Assembly: GCA_002812745.2 (NCBI GenBank)
Contig: NCSJ02000555.1
Span: 1-17,695 of the forward strand
Direction of reading: 5' to 3'
DNA length: 17,695 bases
DNA from: Scytalidium lignicola
Lineage: Eukaryota; Ascomycota; Leotiomycetes
A model generated the notes under the pieces. That model made no database searches. It worked only from the letters and a program-made list of their open reading frames with translations, and had not been told where the DNA came from. Of this stretch, positions 8,119 to 16,474 are shown piece by piece; the stretch's first letter is position 1, and the number at the start of each line of letters is the position of its first letter. The translations under genes were made by a program, and so were the position numbers.

Positions 8119-10234
8119 ATGGCAGACCGTGATCCAGAAAACGATAGGCAATTCCTAGTCAGGAAGACTGAATCTTCTCCATTGTTGATAAACAACAAGC
8201 AATCTTCATCCAAGTTGAAAGTTCGGTATGAAGCAACAGTTATAGCAAGGTCTTCCGAATCGAGCGAGCCTATCCCCTGGGAAGGAGGTGCAACTGAAGA
8301 ATCCTATCTTCCAGCCAGGAGCGTTTTCGGAATTATAAGCCTTTTACTAATAGGTATCAAGATCCCAATTACTTGATCATACAGTAATGGACTGACCTTT
8401 TCCCGTAACAAAGGTGATTTCATATCCAATGCTGACGGCACTCTTATCCTTACCACATATGGGACTATTTCCTCTGAATTCGGAGCCTTCAACAGTGCGA
8501 GCTGGCTCGCAACAAGCTACTCACTTGCAGCTTCAGCGCTACAACCTTTAGTTGGGAAATTGAGTGATATATACGGCGTGAAGAGGATTATCATAATATC
8601 ATATGTACTTTTTACCCTTGGAGCTCTGGTAACGTAAAGGCATGAATGATAAGTTTTCAAGAATAAATACTGAAAATGTGACAGAGGGACTGCTCAGTCA
8701 ATGTGGCAGATAATTGCTGGTAGAGTTCTTGGTGGCTTTGGTGCAGCTGGAATGACGATTCTAGTTTCAGTCCTCATAACTGGTCAGTTGCAAATACCAA
8801 AACAAATTCTCTTCCGATTTAACATGTGCAGATCTTGTTCCAATTTTACAGGTAACCTCCTGGAGAAGCTATGTGAATGTAGTCGCAACAACGGGACGAG
8901 CCATTGGAGGACCTCTTGGGGGTTTCCTTGCAGACACCATAGGGTGGAGATGGTTAGCTTTACCGGTCACATTTGTAGAAGAGGGTTAATGTCTTTTTCA
9001 TAGGTCTTTTATTGCCCAAGGGCCAGTAATGCTAGTTGCAATTGTCTTGGTATCTCTAAAGTTACCTAGTGACACATCGGCTGAAAGCAATCCAGCGCAA
9101 ATAAAGGGCCAGCCGTCGAAAATAAGACGTATAGATTTTGTGGGAGCTTTCCTTATTGCTACAACGATTTCCTCGTTGTTAGGAGCTTTGAGTTTTGGTG
9201 GACAAAACCTTCCATGGTCTCATCCTATAGTAATTAGTCTTGGGATTAGTTCAATTGTTCTAGGAGCAATATTCGTTGTTTTCGAAATTAAATACGCTCT
9301 AGAGCCTGTTTTCCCACCACTTTTGCTCCTCCGGCGAGATGTTGCGACATCTTACGCTATCGCAGCTTTACAAAGAGCTGCACAATTTAGCGTTCGTCTT
9401 CCTTGTTTTGGTCAAATATAAGATTACAGAGTGTTAACTACGTTTTCCAGATGATGTTTTCTGTCCCTTTATACTTCCAAGTTACTCAAAAGGCTTCCCT
9501 TGCTGGTGCTGGATTGTATCTTTTCCCAGCAGTGTTAGGAAATACGGTCGGTGCTATTATCGCTGGAATAGCCATTCAAAAAACGGGGCGATACAAACGA
9601 TTGATAACTCTCGCTACGACTACCAGCTCTATTTCATATCTTCTTTTGATTATGCGTTGGAAAGGAAGAACTTCGGTCTTAGAGGCGTTGGAGATTATCC
9701 CAGGTGGCTTCGGGAGTGGTATGGCTCAGGCAGTGGCCTTTATAGCACTCACAAGTAATCTCGAACACAAAGAGATAGCCATGGCTACTAGTGGAATGTA
9801 TTTGATAACGTCTATTGGCATGGTCACTGGAGTTGCTGTGTCCAGTGCGGTACAACAGGGAGGTTTGAGGTCACTTCTGCATAAGTCCTTACCAGGAGCC
9901 GGATCTCAAAAGGTCTGCGTGCCCCTTATACCTGTAAGAACTTAGAAGTATACTGACTTGGGGATGTTTATATAGATCATCGATAGGGTAGTGTCAGATG
10001 TATCGAGCATACCTAAACTTGACTCTGCAGTTCGTGAGATTGTTATTGCAAGCTACATTAAAAGTCTCGAATATAGTCATAGTAAGTTTCATCTTCTATG
10101 TCAATTTTGACATGCTGCATCACTTTATCTAGCCATATTCAAGAATGCTTACATCATCCATAGTAGTCTCTCTTGGGTTCTCCTTGATGGCTTTGGTAAT
10201 ATCGTTCGCTATCAAAGAACGCCCATTAAAATAA
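8119..10234 (+). CDS. MFS transporter, DHA2 / vacuolar basic amino acid transporter-like, 8 exons
   Basis: Exons: 8119-8353, 8414-8633, 8685-8782, 8832-8952, 9004-9391, 9451-9912, 9976-10081, 10164-10234. Joined they give 1701 nt with no internal stop (566 residues), the usual DHA2 size with 12-14 membrane helices. A hydrophilic N-tail of about 65 residues carries an acidic dileucine ESSPLL (18-23), the AP-3 type vacuolar sorting signal. Family motifs: DFISNADGTLIL in TM1; motif A GKLSDIYGVKR (126-136); motif B GRVLGGFGAAG (Arg165); motif C TGRAIGGPLGG (205-215). Later blocks include FSVPLYFQVTQKAS and AMATSGMYLITSIGMV. The last two introns are less certain than the first five (see separate entries). 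Relatives export toxins and metabolites or move basic amino acids into the vacuole. Its 3' end faces the NRPS remnant, so self-protection or product sequestration is a reasonable but unproven role. Confidence 0.88.
8354..8413 (+). other. MFS intron 1 (60 nt)
   Basis: Donor G|GTATCA, branch-like GGACTGACC, acceptor ACAAAG. Joining gives LLLIG-DFISNADG, a conserved TM1 junction. Confidence 0.85.
8634..8684 (+). other. MFS intron 2 (51 nt)
   Basis: Donor AC|GTAAAG and acceptor GTGACAG|AGGG give GALVTGTAQSMWQIIAGR, which matches the family. The alternative CTG|GTAACG to CTCAG|TCA also stays in frame but deletes the VTGTAQ loop. Confidence 0.8.
8783..8831 (+). other. MFS intron 3 (49 nt)
   Basis: Donor ACTG|GTCAGT, acceptor GTGCAG|ATCTT. 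Joining creates LITDLVPILQVTSWRSY, a conserved TM4-TM5 loop. Confidence 0.85.
8953..9003 (+). other. MFS intron 4 (51 nt)
   Basis: Donor AGATG|GTTAGC, acceptor CATAG|GTCTTT. Splicing gives GWRWSFIAQGPVML, whereas reading through hits a TAA. Confidence 0.85.
9392..9450 (+). other. MFS intron 5 (59 nt)
   Basis: Donor TTTAGC|GTTCGT, branch-like GTGTTAAC, acceptor TTTCCAG|ATGATG. The join yields AAQFS-MMFSVPLYFQV, as expected for the family. Confidence 0.82.
9913..9975 (+). other. MFS intron 6 (63 nt, alternative donor at 9934)
   Basis: Donor AAG|GTCTGC with acceptor TATATAG|ATCATC gives GSQK-IIDRVVSDV and a normal length. A stronger consensus donor GTAAGA at 9934 is also in frame but would leave a 42-nt intron and add seven residues (VCVPLIP). 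Homolog alignment would decide. Confidence 0.6.
10082..10163 (+). other. MFS intron 7, uncertain acceptor
   Basis: The donor A|GTAAGT at 10082 is perfect. The nearest acceptor (ending TCTAG at 10132, 51 nt) puts the last exon in a frame without a membrane helix. The acceptor at 10163 (or 10166, NAGNAG-style) keeps the hydrophobic VSLGFSLMALVISF final helix and the stop at 10232. I used 10163. A one-base indel in the last exon is the alternative. Confidence 0.5.
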
Positions 10235-10430
10235 CCAAGACATGTACATAGAGAGGACAGGCTTCGGAATAGTGTGAAATTTGTCCACACTGCCCTATCG
10301 TATACTAGCGCCGTATACGGCCGTATATCTTGGCATAGTGTTGAAGCTTAAAATGAGGCTCAAAACAGGGGTCTAGGACTTTATTTTAAGCTGTAATATC
10401 TACATCAATCTCAATTTCAAATGCCTATAA

Positions 10431-10660
10431 TTACAAGATATATCTATCACGTTTGATATCTTGTAATGTCCATGACTTCACACGCTCAAGCGCCTCTACT
10501 GTTGCTGGACTAAGCTTTACCCATTCTGAATTCAACCTATTTCTTGTCCGGGAGATAATCACTCTGGCTCATCATTCATAACTAGAATTGACAATATATC
10601 AATTGCCCAACGAGCTCAATTATTGATAGTGAAGCAGACATAAGGCTCTAAGGTCATCCA
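10431..10660 (-). pseudogene. hAT transposase C-terminal (dimerisation) domain relic
   Basis: From 10660 downward the minus strand reads ARWAIDILSILVMNDEPE, the conserved hAT block preceding the C-terminal dimerisation region (relatives read WAIDILSIPxMSDEPERVFS). A stop TGA at 10559 and a frame change near 10563 follow. The other frame continues with RVIISRTRNRLNSEWVKLSP then ATVEALERVKSWT, the usual end of the domain, with a TAA at 10431. A further in-frame TGA lies just before ARWAID. Two frames and two stops in 230 bp make it a dead remnant. The rest of the transposase was not found inside the element. Confidence 0.7.
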
Positions 10661-10762
10661 CTGATTGATTCGCTATTCTGGGACGTCATTTTTGATTGAT
10701 TTTCACTTGAATTAATTGATATATTACGATTTATAATTATATGTCGTTAAAAAAGTGGAGAT

Positions 10763-11019
10763 TGTCAGGATATGCACAACGTGTCAACATATAAATGAGA
10801 ATAAGCAATCAGCAAAGGGAGTTCTCCTTTTGCTGCTGACATTACGTAATTATACGTTGGAGAGACTTGCATGAAGTTAAGGCACGCAGTGCTGTACAGA
10901 TATAACTCAATTGTACGGTGGGGTAACAGACCGTATCATCAAATCATAGCAATCAATCAAGCTCTGTGCCATACAATCTATACGCGTAGTTGCTGCTACT
11001 TGCGCTCTGACCTCTGACA
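10763..11019. mobile_element. MITE of the TGTCAG family, diverged copy 2 (inside the hAT element)
   Basis: Begins TGTCAGGATATGCACAAC and ends with CTCTGACA. The right half parallels copy 3: CTCTGTGCCATACAATCTAT and the GCGTAG block through to CCTCTGACA. The left half is more diverged. It is nested within the hAT transposon, directly upstream of copy 3. Confidence 0.45.
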
Positions 11020-11032
11020 GAAATACGGTATG

Positions 11033-11224
11033 TGTCAGAGAGTATGGTGCTTATGTAATAGCACAACCAATCACAGCTCAGGGAGCTTACGGTCGGCTAC
11101 GGTTGAAGGATTTTCACACACATCCCTATGTACTGTACATCATCAAGACTAGCAGCCAATTGAGTCTCTGTACCATACAAGATATATGCGTAGTAGCCCA
11201 TTCCCTGCGCCATAACCTCTGACA
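11033..11224. mobile_element. MITE of the TGTCAG family, copy 3 (inside the hAT element)
   Basis: Inverted ends are TGTCAGAGAGTATGGTGC and, in reverse complement, TGTCAGAGGTTATGGCGC, with GTATG on both outer sides (11028-11032 and 11225-11229), a possible 5-bp target duplication. The interior matches copy 1 at 2501-2688 in opposite orientation. It is 192 bp long and non-coding. Confidence 0.65.
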
Positions 11225-11581
11225 GTATGGTACCTTCGTTTTTTATCACGTGATAAATACGGTCGTATTCACCGTGTTGTGGACTGCACGGAATAACTCA
11301 CCCCAGCTTACCGTAAGCATCCAATTATATGTGGTTGTCCACTATAGCTGCAGGATCTATAATTAGGACGTATTTGCTCACTGTAGGTAGGCAGTTAGTT
11401 AATGATTCAGTGGTTCAATTCAGTTACATGTTACCATTACGATCGGTAGGCTGCAAACCTGCAACACACCGTATGACGCTAATATCACCAAAAGTTAACA
11501 CTGCCGTATACGGCCGTATACGATACTATTCCGAACACTGAGAGAGGATAACATAGAGAGGATAATTTCAAGAAAGTTGAT

Positions 11582-11648
11582 TGAAATTTGAGGACGAAAT
11601 AATAACATAACATAGAAATGTCACGTGTAACAACTTGGTCATATGCGA
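11582..11648 (+). repeat. left arm of a perfect 67-bp inverted repeat
   Basis: TGAAATTTGAGGACGAAATA and onward to CATATGCGA is the exact reverse complement of 11962-12028. The match stops sharply on both sides. This arm carries a copy, on the plus strand, of the last codons of the NRPS frame (KFEDEIIT). Confidence 0.93.
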
Positions 11649-11961
11649 CTATAAACTTAGTTAGCTAAAAGCTACGTTTTATTGTTCTTGGAAGGATCTT
11701 AAATGACAGAGTGAAGTATGAATAAACTCTTATTCTTAATCGAAATTATTATTTAAGTTAAGCATAAAGCTCTTATCTATTAAGTAAATAAACAAGTTTA
11801 TATAAACCTTCGCGCCTCCTTGGATCTACTAGATCTAAGGGCTTTTGTACGAGATCCCCTATGTTACAGGTTTACGGGCGTCACAACCCGTGAGTCGTAC
11901 GTGTCATAAAGTTCACGGCCGTCACAGATTGAACTATATAACGATGGTAGATCAAGATATA
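11649..11961. other. spacer between the 67-bp inverted repeat arms
   Basis: 313 bp with no coding content. It contains the palindrome GTTTATATAAAC (about 11796) and paired GC-rich motifs (TTTACGGGCGTCACAACCC and TTCACGGCCGTCACAGATTG). Arms plus spacer form a 447-bp foldback. Inside it, TGTCACGTGTAAC to GTTACACGTGACA gives TG...CA ends reminiscent of an LTR, but the sequences flanking those ends are inverted rather than direct repeats. Confidence 0.5.
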
Positions 11962-12028
11962 TCGCATATGACCAAGTTGTTACACGTGACATTTCTATGT
12001 TATGTTATTATTTCGTCCTCAAATTTCA
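11962..12028 (-). repeat. right arm of the perfect 67-bp inverted repeat, contains the NRPS truncation point
   Basis: This is the exact reverse complement of 11582-11648. The NRPS minus-strand frame enters this arm at 12028 and stops inside it at 12000. C-domain similarity ends at or just inside the arm boundary. Confidence 0.93.
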
Positions 12029-12407
12029 CCCGGATTGGTATAATGGCCATCGTTGGCCCAATTATATCTTCCACTCCCGACACCGCAGCCTGCTGCCCAG
12101 TGACCATTGTCCCGAATACCACATTATTTGTGTTAGTATAGCCTGCCTGAAGAATAGCCCAAGCTGTCCGAATTGCCGTTGAAACTGTGATACCTGTATT
12201 ATGCCATTTAAGTCCTTCAATTCTGTATTTAAGCGTGCTATTGCCATGTGGGAGATGTGTCGGAGAGGGTAAATGCGGGAATACTACTGCTTCTGATCCA
12301 GCAAAGTACTCCTGCCAAAAAAGCGTCACGGCTTCTCTATCAGTTTCGACCACATATTTAACGAACTTTTGGAAGGGAACCAATGAATGCTCTTCATAAC
12401 TTTGGTA

Positions 12408-12416
12408 TGCCCTTCC
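12408..12416 (-). other. one-base frameshift in the NRPS condensation domain
   Basis: Upstream the frame reads SMNLLLVAMEG and then leaves C-domain similarity (HTKVMKSIHW). The neighbouring frame picks it up exactly with RAYQSYEEHSLVPFQKF. There is no room for an intron. A lost A or G in GGAAGGGC (minus strand) explains it; a sequencing error is possible. Confidence 0.8.
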
Positions 12417-15016
12417 ATGGCCACGAGTAGCAGGTTCATAGACCAGGCATCGCATACTGCATGATGGATGGACCATATGAGAAAACGACGGCAAGTTTCA
12501 CGGTCGTCAACAATACCAAATTGTGCCAGCGGCAATCCTAGCCCCATTAACTGGCCTTCGTCCTCTCTCAAATAGGTATCTAGGTTGCTGCTAACTCCCC
12601 ATAGAAACGGCTCGTTCACCACTACCTGACCAAGTCCCTGTTCTGGCAAGTTTACTATACGGGTGCGTAGGATTGGCATCACTGCTATAATTTGCTCTAA
12701 TGCATTCTGTAATCGGTATAGCTCGATGTCATCACATAACTGGAGTACTTTTCTTTCCGTAAAATCAACTGCGTGCTTAGTTAAGGCGAGAATTCCTTCT
12801 TGCAGCGGGGTACACGGCAACACGTCTCCCACTTTATCTATCTGTACACCACATAGATTCGCCGCCTGCCTTCTCGCAGTGATTTTGTCAATGGATGCTT
12901 TGAGCAGCGAGAATGCGGCTACAGTGTAGTTGATATCATCATTCCCCTCTAATATTGTCGCTTGTTGGGCGAGATCAACGAGTCGGGGGTGGCGGAAGAC
13001 ATCAGCGACTGTAAATGACAAACCCCCTCGTCGTGCCAGACTTACAAGCTGCATCGCGATGATCGAGTCGCCACCCATACGAAAAAAGTTATCATTTACA
13101 CTAATTCTGTCGCCATTGATTTGCAAGGCCTGGGCCAGTAGTCGTTGTAATTGCCGCTCTTTCGATGTCTGTGGCCGTTGGTATTCACCACCACCTTGAG
13201 CTGGATTCAGTTCCATCATCTGCTCCCAAGTCATCGATGTGCCTCTCTCGCGCAATTGCCACCGGTCTTTCTTGCCTCCCAAAGTCATAGGCATCTCATT
13301 AATTATCACATATGCTCTTGGCAACATATGGGATGGGAGCACATCTTCCAGCCGTTTAGCCAGATCCGCTATGACTTGACGCAGGTTTGCATCAAACTCT
13401 ACTGGTAGTTGGGATAAGTCCGTGCCAGAGCCCATGCAAAGAAATGCTACAAGTACGGGACAATTGCAGTTTTGAGGCGTTACCACCTCTGCCACTACTT
13501 GAATTGCCTTCGTCTTGCCCATATCGAGGTTGGCAAGCAGCTTACCCATATGATATTCAATCTTTGTAAGTTCAACACTCTGGCCGTGTATCTTCACTTG
13601 ATCGTCTTTGCGGCCCAGGAAGCTCAAAGTCCCATCTGAATTATATCGTGCTAAATCACCAGTTCGATAGAGCCGTTGTCGAGTACCAGTACGAAATAGT
13701 CCTATCCATTTTAGATCTTGAAGAAATGAGACATTCGTTCTCTGGCCATCTTTGATATAGCCTCTGCCAATAGCGGAACTTTCAACCACTATTTCACCAA
13801 TAGCTCCTATCGGAGCCAGCTTGTTAAGGTTTCGAATATCAACTATCCAAAGCACGGACCCAACTCCGTGTCCAATATTCATCGGGTCAGAATTCGGCAT
13901 CACTTGGCAAAGAGCATTAACTCCGGCCGTTTCGCTCGATCCGTAAACATTGAAAAGATGAACTTTATTTGCCCAGGTTGCAATGGTGCTCGGAGACATT
14001 AATTCGCCCTCTATTACCAAAACTTGAAGGCTTGGGAGATTTCTTGGCTCAAGCAGATCAACCACAGAGGGTGTCAGGCATGCCCAGTTAACGTTGTAAC
14101 GGTCGATAAATGATTCTAGGTGATTCAACCGATCTAATTCCGAGGGTATGCAAATACAACCACCGCACATCAATGTGAACAGAACATCTTGGTTACTGAT
14201 CTGAGATGCGAAGCTGGAAAATTGCAAAACCCTTGAATTATGACTCAATGTTAATTCTGTTATGCTGGCCATTGCTCGAGCATAGAACGCACTATGTTCA
14301 ATCACCACACCCTTGGGTTTTCCGGTTGAGCCAGAGGTGAACACAGCATAAAGGGCGTTTTGTGGTCCAATGTTGACCGGATCATACCTGTGGTCTTCTT
14401 TCCATCGAGCCTTCGTATCATCAAGAACAACAACTTGATCGTTCAGCATCTCAGCAACTTGACGATTTTGTGAGCTCGATATCACCCATCTTGCATCCAG
14501 GTCCTGGCAGATACTCCGCATCCCTTCAATCGGATTGGAGGGATCCATGAGTACGTAAGCACCACCAGCTTTGATCACACCGAGGATCGCGACAATAGCC
14601 CACTTCGGCTTTTCGAAACACAGAGGGACAAAGATTTCGGGACCAACGCCCAAAGACGATAGATATACTGCAAGGCAAGATGAAATACGATCTAGTTCCC
14701 CATAACTGAGATGACCATCCCAAGAGTCGATAGCAGAATTTTTGGGGTTTTCGTGGGTCTGTTGAGAGATCACATCGTGAATACAACATCTTGGTCTTTC
14801 AGGTATTTGCTGGTTCCATTTCCGCAGAAGGGTGATGTCTTGGTCACTACAAAGATCAAGGTCTCTCAGGATTCCATTCGGGTTGCGTAGTATTCCAGCA
14901 ATTGCGTGACCAAGGGTTGCAGTTGCAGCCCGCACATGACAAACTGCGGGTGCCCGGAAGAACAATGAAGCTTGAATGGTGAGTTCATCAATCTCGACAA
15001 CAATAATGAGATCAAA

Positions 15017-15090
15017 CTATTAGCCACTGTATTAGCACAAGAATCTTGGGCTTAGCATGATCAGTACGTTGGAAATTGGAGATGACCTAC
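15017..15090 (-). other. intron of the NRPS remnant (74 nt)
   Basis: Donor TGTAGT|GTAGGT, branch-like GTGCTAATAC, acceptor GGCTAATAG|TTTGAT. It joins EFVNQCS to FDLIIVVEIDE in phase 0 and removes stops in all readings between the two parts. Confidence 0.7.
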
Positions 15091-15669
15091 ACTACATTGA
15101 TTCACAAACTCAAGCCGAGCTGATGTACTTGTTTTCAATTTCTGCGCAATGACAGTGTTATAACCCCCGTTCCCCAAAGTCGAAGTGTCATATGGCTGAG
15201 CTGCAGGACGTGTTTGATAGTTTGAGCCAAAATCAACCTCCCGCATTGCTTTCAGCACGGGAGCAGTATCATCCACATCCAAGAAACAAATGCGGATGTT
15301 TGTTCCTAGATGATCCTGGCTATTATTTTGTGTAGTTTTATCCATATAGCCAAAGATGGACATCTCAGCATTGGTATACAATTGAAGAACCAGACCCCAA
15401 CTGAAAGAAAAGAGAGATGATATGGAGATGTTGTAATCCCTCAAGAATCTTTGTACCAAAGCATAAGGTGGCAAGTGGATTTCGACGTGTTGTAACTCGT
15501 CATCCTGCTTTCGAGGTATAGGATTTGAGATTGGGAACATACATACCTTACCACTACGCTGCTGGTCAAGTATCATCTGTGTAGCCATGGTCATAGTAAA
15601 AGCGCAGTACTTTCTGACTTGAAAGCATAGTTTCACTTTGTGTATTTCAGTTGTATATATTCTTCGCAA

Positions 15670-16440
15670 TTGTCAAATCATATCACAGACGCTAAAGAAA
15701 GTTCACGCTCACTTCCGTTATGTTCTGACCATTGTTGATTGGTAAGCTCTATACAGTCTATATATGAAACATGAAACATGAAATAGTTTAATCCACGGTA
15801 TTCTCATAAATCATGCATACAAGGACAGCGTAAGAAGCAGGAATAACCAGGGGAGTATTCCTTGCCAAGAGAAAAAACAATGTCGACACTAGCCAGCGTG
15901 TCCCTCAACCATTGAGAACCATTTCTATCTCACCGATAGAAAATCTAGTATTCTATATCCTTGAACAGGTCGCCAGTGCCTGCATTGTGGCACTGTGTCA
16001 CCCGACGAATCTCAAGTATGTTCTTCGTGCATATGAATGAATTGCGTTCAATTCACCAGAGATTCCCTCATTCCAATATTGTCGGTAAAACTCAGTGCAT
16101 CGAAAAAACATGACAACAGAATCGAGAGTCATTGCCAATGTCGCAATATCTAACCGTTTATAGAAGTTCCCTTATTGATATCTATGCAACCCGAAACATG
16201 TCCATAAGACCGTCAAAATCTTCTTAGAGCACAACTTCAACATGAGCATACAGGTGACCTGACCCCGAGGGGTGTGGCTCGCCTGACCCTTACTAGCCAC
16301 AAGTCATGTGACATCGTAAGCGAGAAATATTTTTCACGTGAAGGGGTCAGCTCAGCTAAGCGAAAATAAGCGACCTTGGATGGGGCTAGCTTATTTAAAG
16401 ACATCTTTAATAGACTACAACCTGATTTTTATTAGTATCT
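15670..16440. other. upstream region of the NRPS remnant, no clear gene
   Basis: No recognised gene. A minus-strand open stretch at 15998-16171 (containing MTLDSVVMFFRCTEFYRQYW) has protein-like composition but no family I know. An inverted CTGACCCC / GGGGTCAG pair (16259-16266 and 16343-16350) brackets TCATGTGA and CACGTG (16335-16340) sites, a possible regulatory patch or small foldback. Confidence 0.4.
15755..15790 (-). promoter_or_regulatory. possible NRPS promoter TATA region
   Basis: On the minus strand CATATATAGACTG lies about 165-170 nt before the proposed NRPS start. Three overlapping GAAACAT units sit beside it. There is no other support. Confidence 0.25.
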
Positions 16441-16450
16441 TTATCTTTTC

Positions 16451-16473
16451 GTAATACATTACTAATGTATTAC
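16451..16473. repeat. perfect 10-bp hairpin with 3-nt loop
   Basis: GTAATACATT, ACT, AATGTATTAC. It lies directly before an ATG at 16475. Confidence 0.75.
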
Positions 16474-16474
16474 C

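Larger units (their letters stand above)
10258..11540 (-). mobile_element. hAT-family transposon, decayed, with 8-bp target duplication
   Basis: AGAGAGGA lies at 10250-10257 and again at 11541-11548, an exact 8-bp duplication as made by hAT elements. The termini inside it are CAGGCTTCGGAATAGT on the left and, in reverse complement, CAGTGTTCGGAATAGT on the right (14 of 16 identical). Both ends also hold the subterminal palindrome CCGTATACGGCCGTATA (about 10311-10327 and 11504-11522). A transposase C-terminus relic on the minus strand near the left end supports the family call. At 1283 bp it is internally deleted or eroded and contains two copies of the TGTCAG MITE. The pre-insertion target was a perfect tandem 14-mer, CATAGAGAGGATAA repeated twice. 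Confidence 0.9.
12000..15594 (-). pseudogene. non-ribosomal peptide synthetase fragment: partial C - A - T - C, frameshifted and truncated
   Basis: Exon 1 (15594 or 15588 to 15091) is the C-terminal half of a condensation-like domain (SLFSFSWGLVLQLYTNAEMS), common at the front of fungal starter modules. A 74-nt intron (15090-15017) joins it to FDLIIVVEIDE. The A domain follows (about 14790-13250): A3 FTSGSTGKPKG, A5 NVYGSSE, A7 LYRTGDL, A8 GRKDDQVKIHGQ, A10 GGKKDR with its lysine. The T domain is DNFFRMGGDSI with the phosphopantetheine Ser at 13064-13066. The second C domain has DVLPCTPLQEGILAL, HHAVCDAWS (catalytic His near 12463) and IIGPTMAIIPIRV. Near 12412 one base is missing, so the frame changes between LLLVAMEG and RAYQSYEEH. 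The C domain is then cut in the 67-bp inverted repeat, with a stop at 12000. Nothing downstream (further A, T, TE or R domains) remains. As written it cannot make a complete assembly line. Confidence 0.88.

Noticed and set aside
8004..8492. Minus-strand ORFs over the MFS 5' region
   Set aside because: Shadows of the MFS promoter and first exons; no family features.
11329..11541. 70-codon plus-strand ORF
   Set aside because: It runs through the right half and terminus of the hAT element, including the palindrome, with no protein-like motif.
11617..11995. Solo LTR (TG...CA ends, TATA-like box inside)
   Set aside because: The flanks of the TG...CA unit are inverted copies of each other rather than a 4-6 bp direct duplication, and no primer-binding site or polypurine tract adjoins. 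A foldback fits better.
12187..13569. Several plus-strand ORFs of 60-90 codons
   Set aside because: All are antisense shadows of the NRPS coding sequence.
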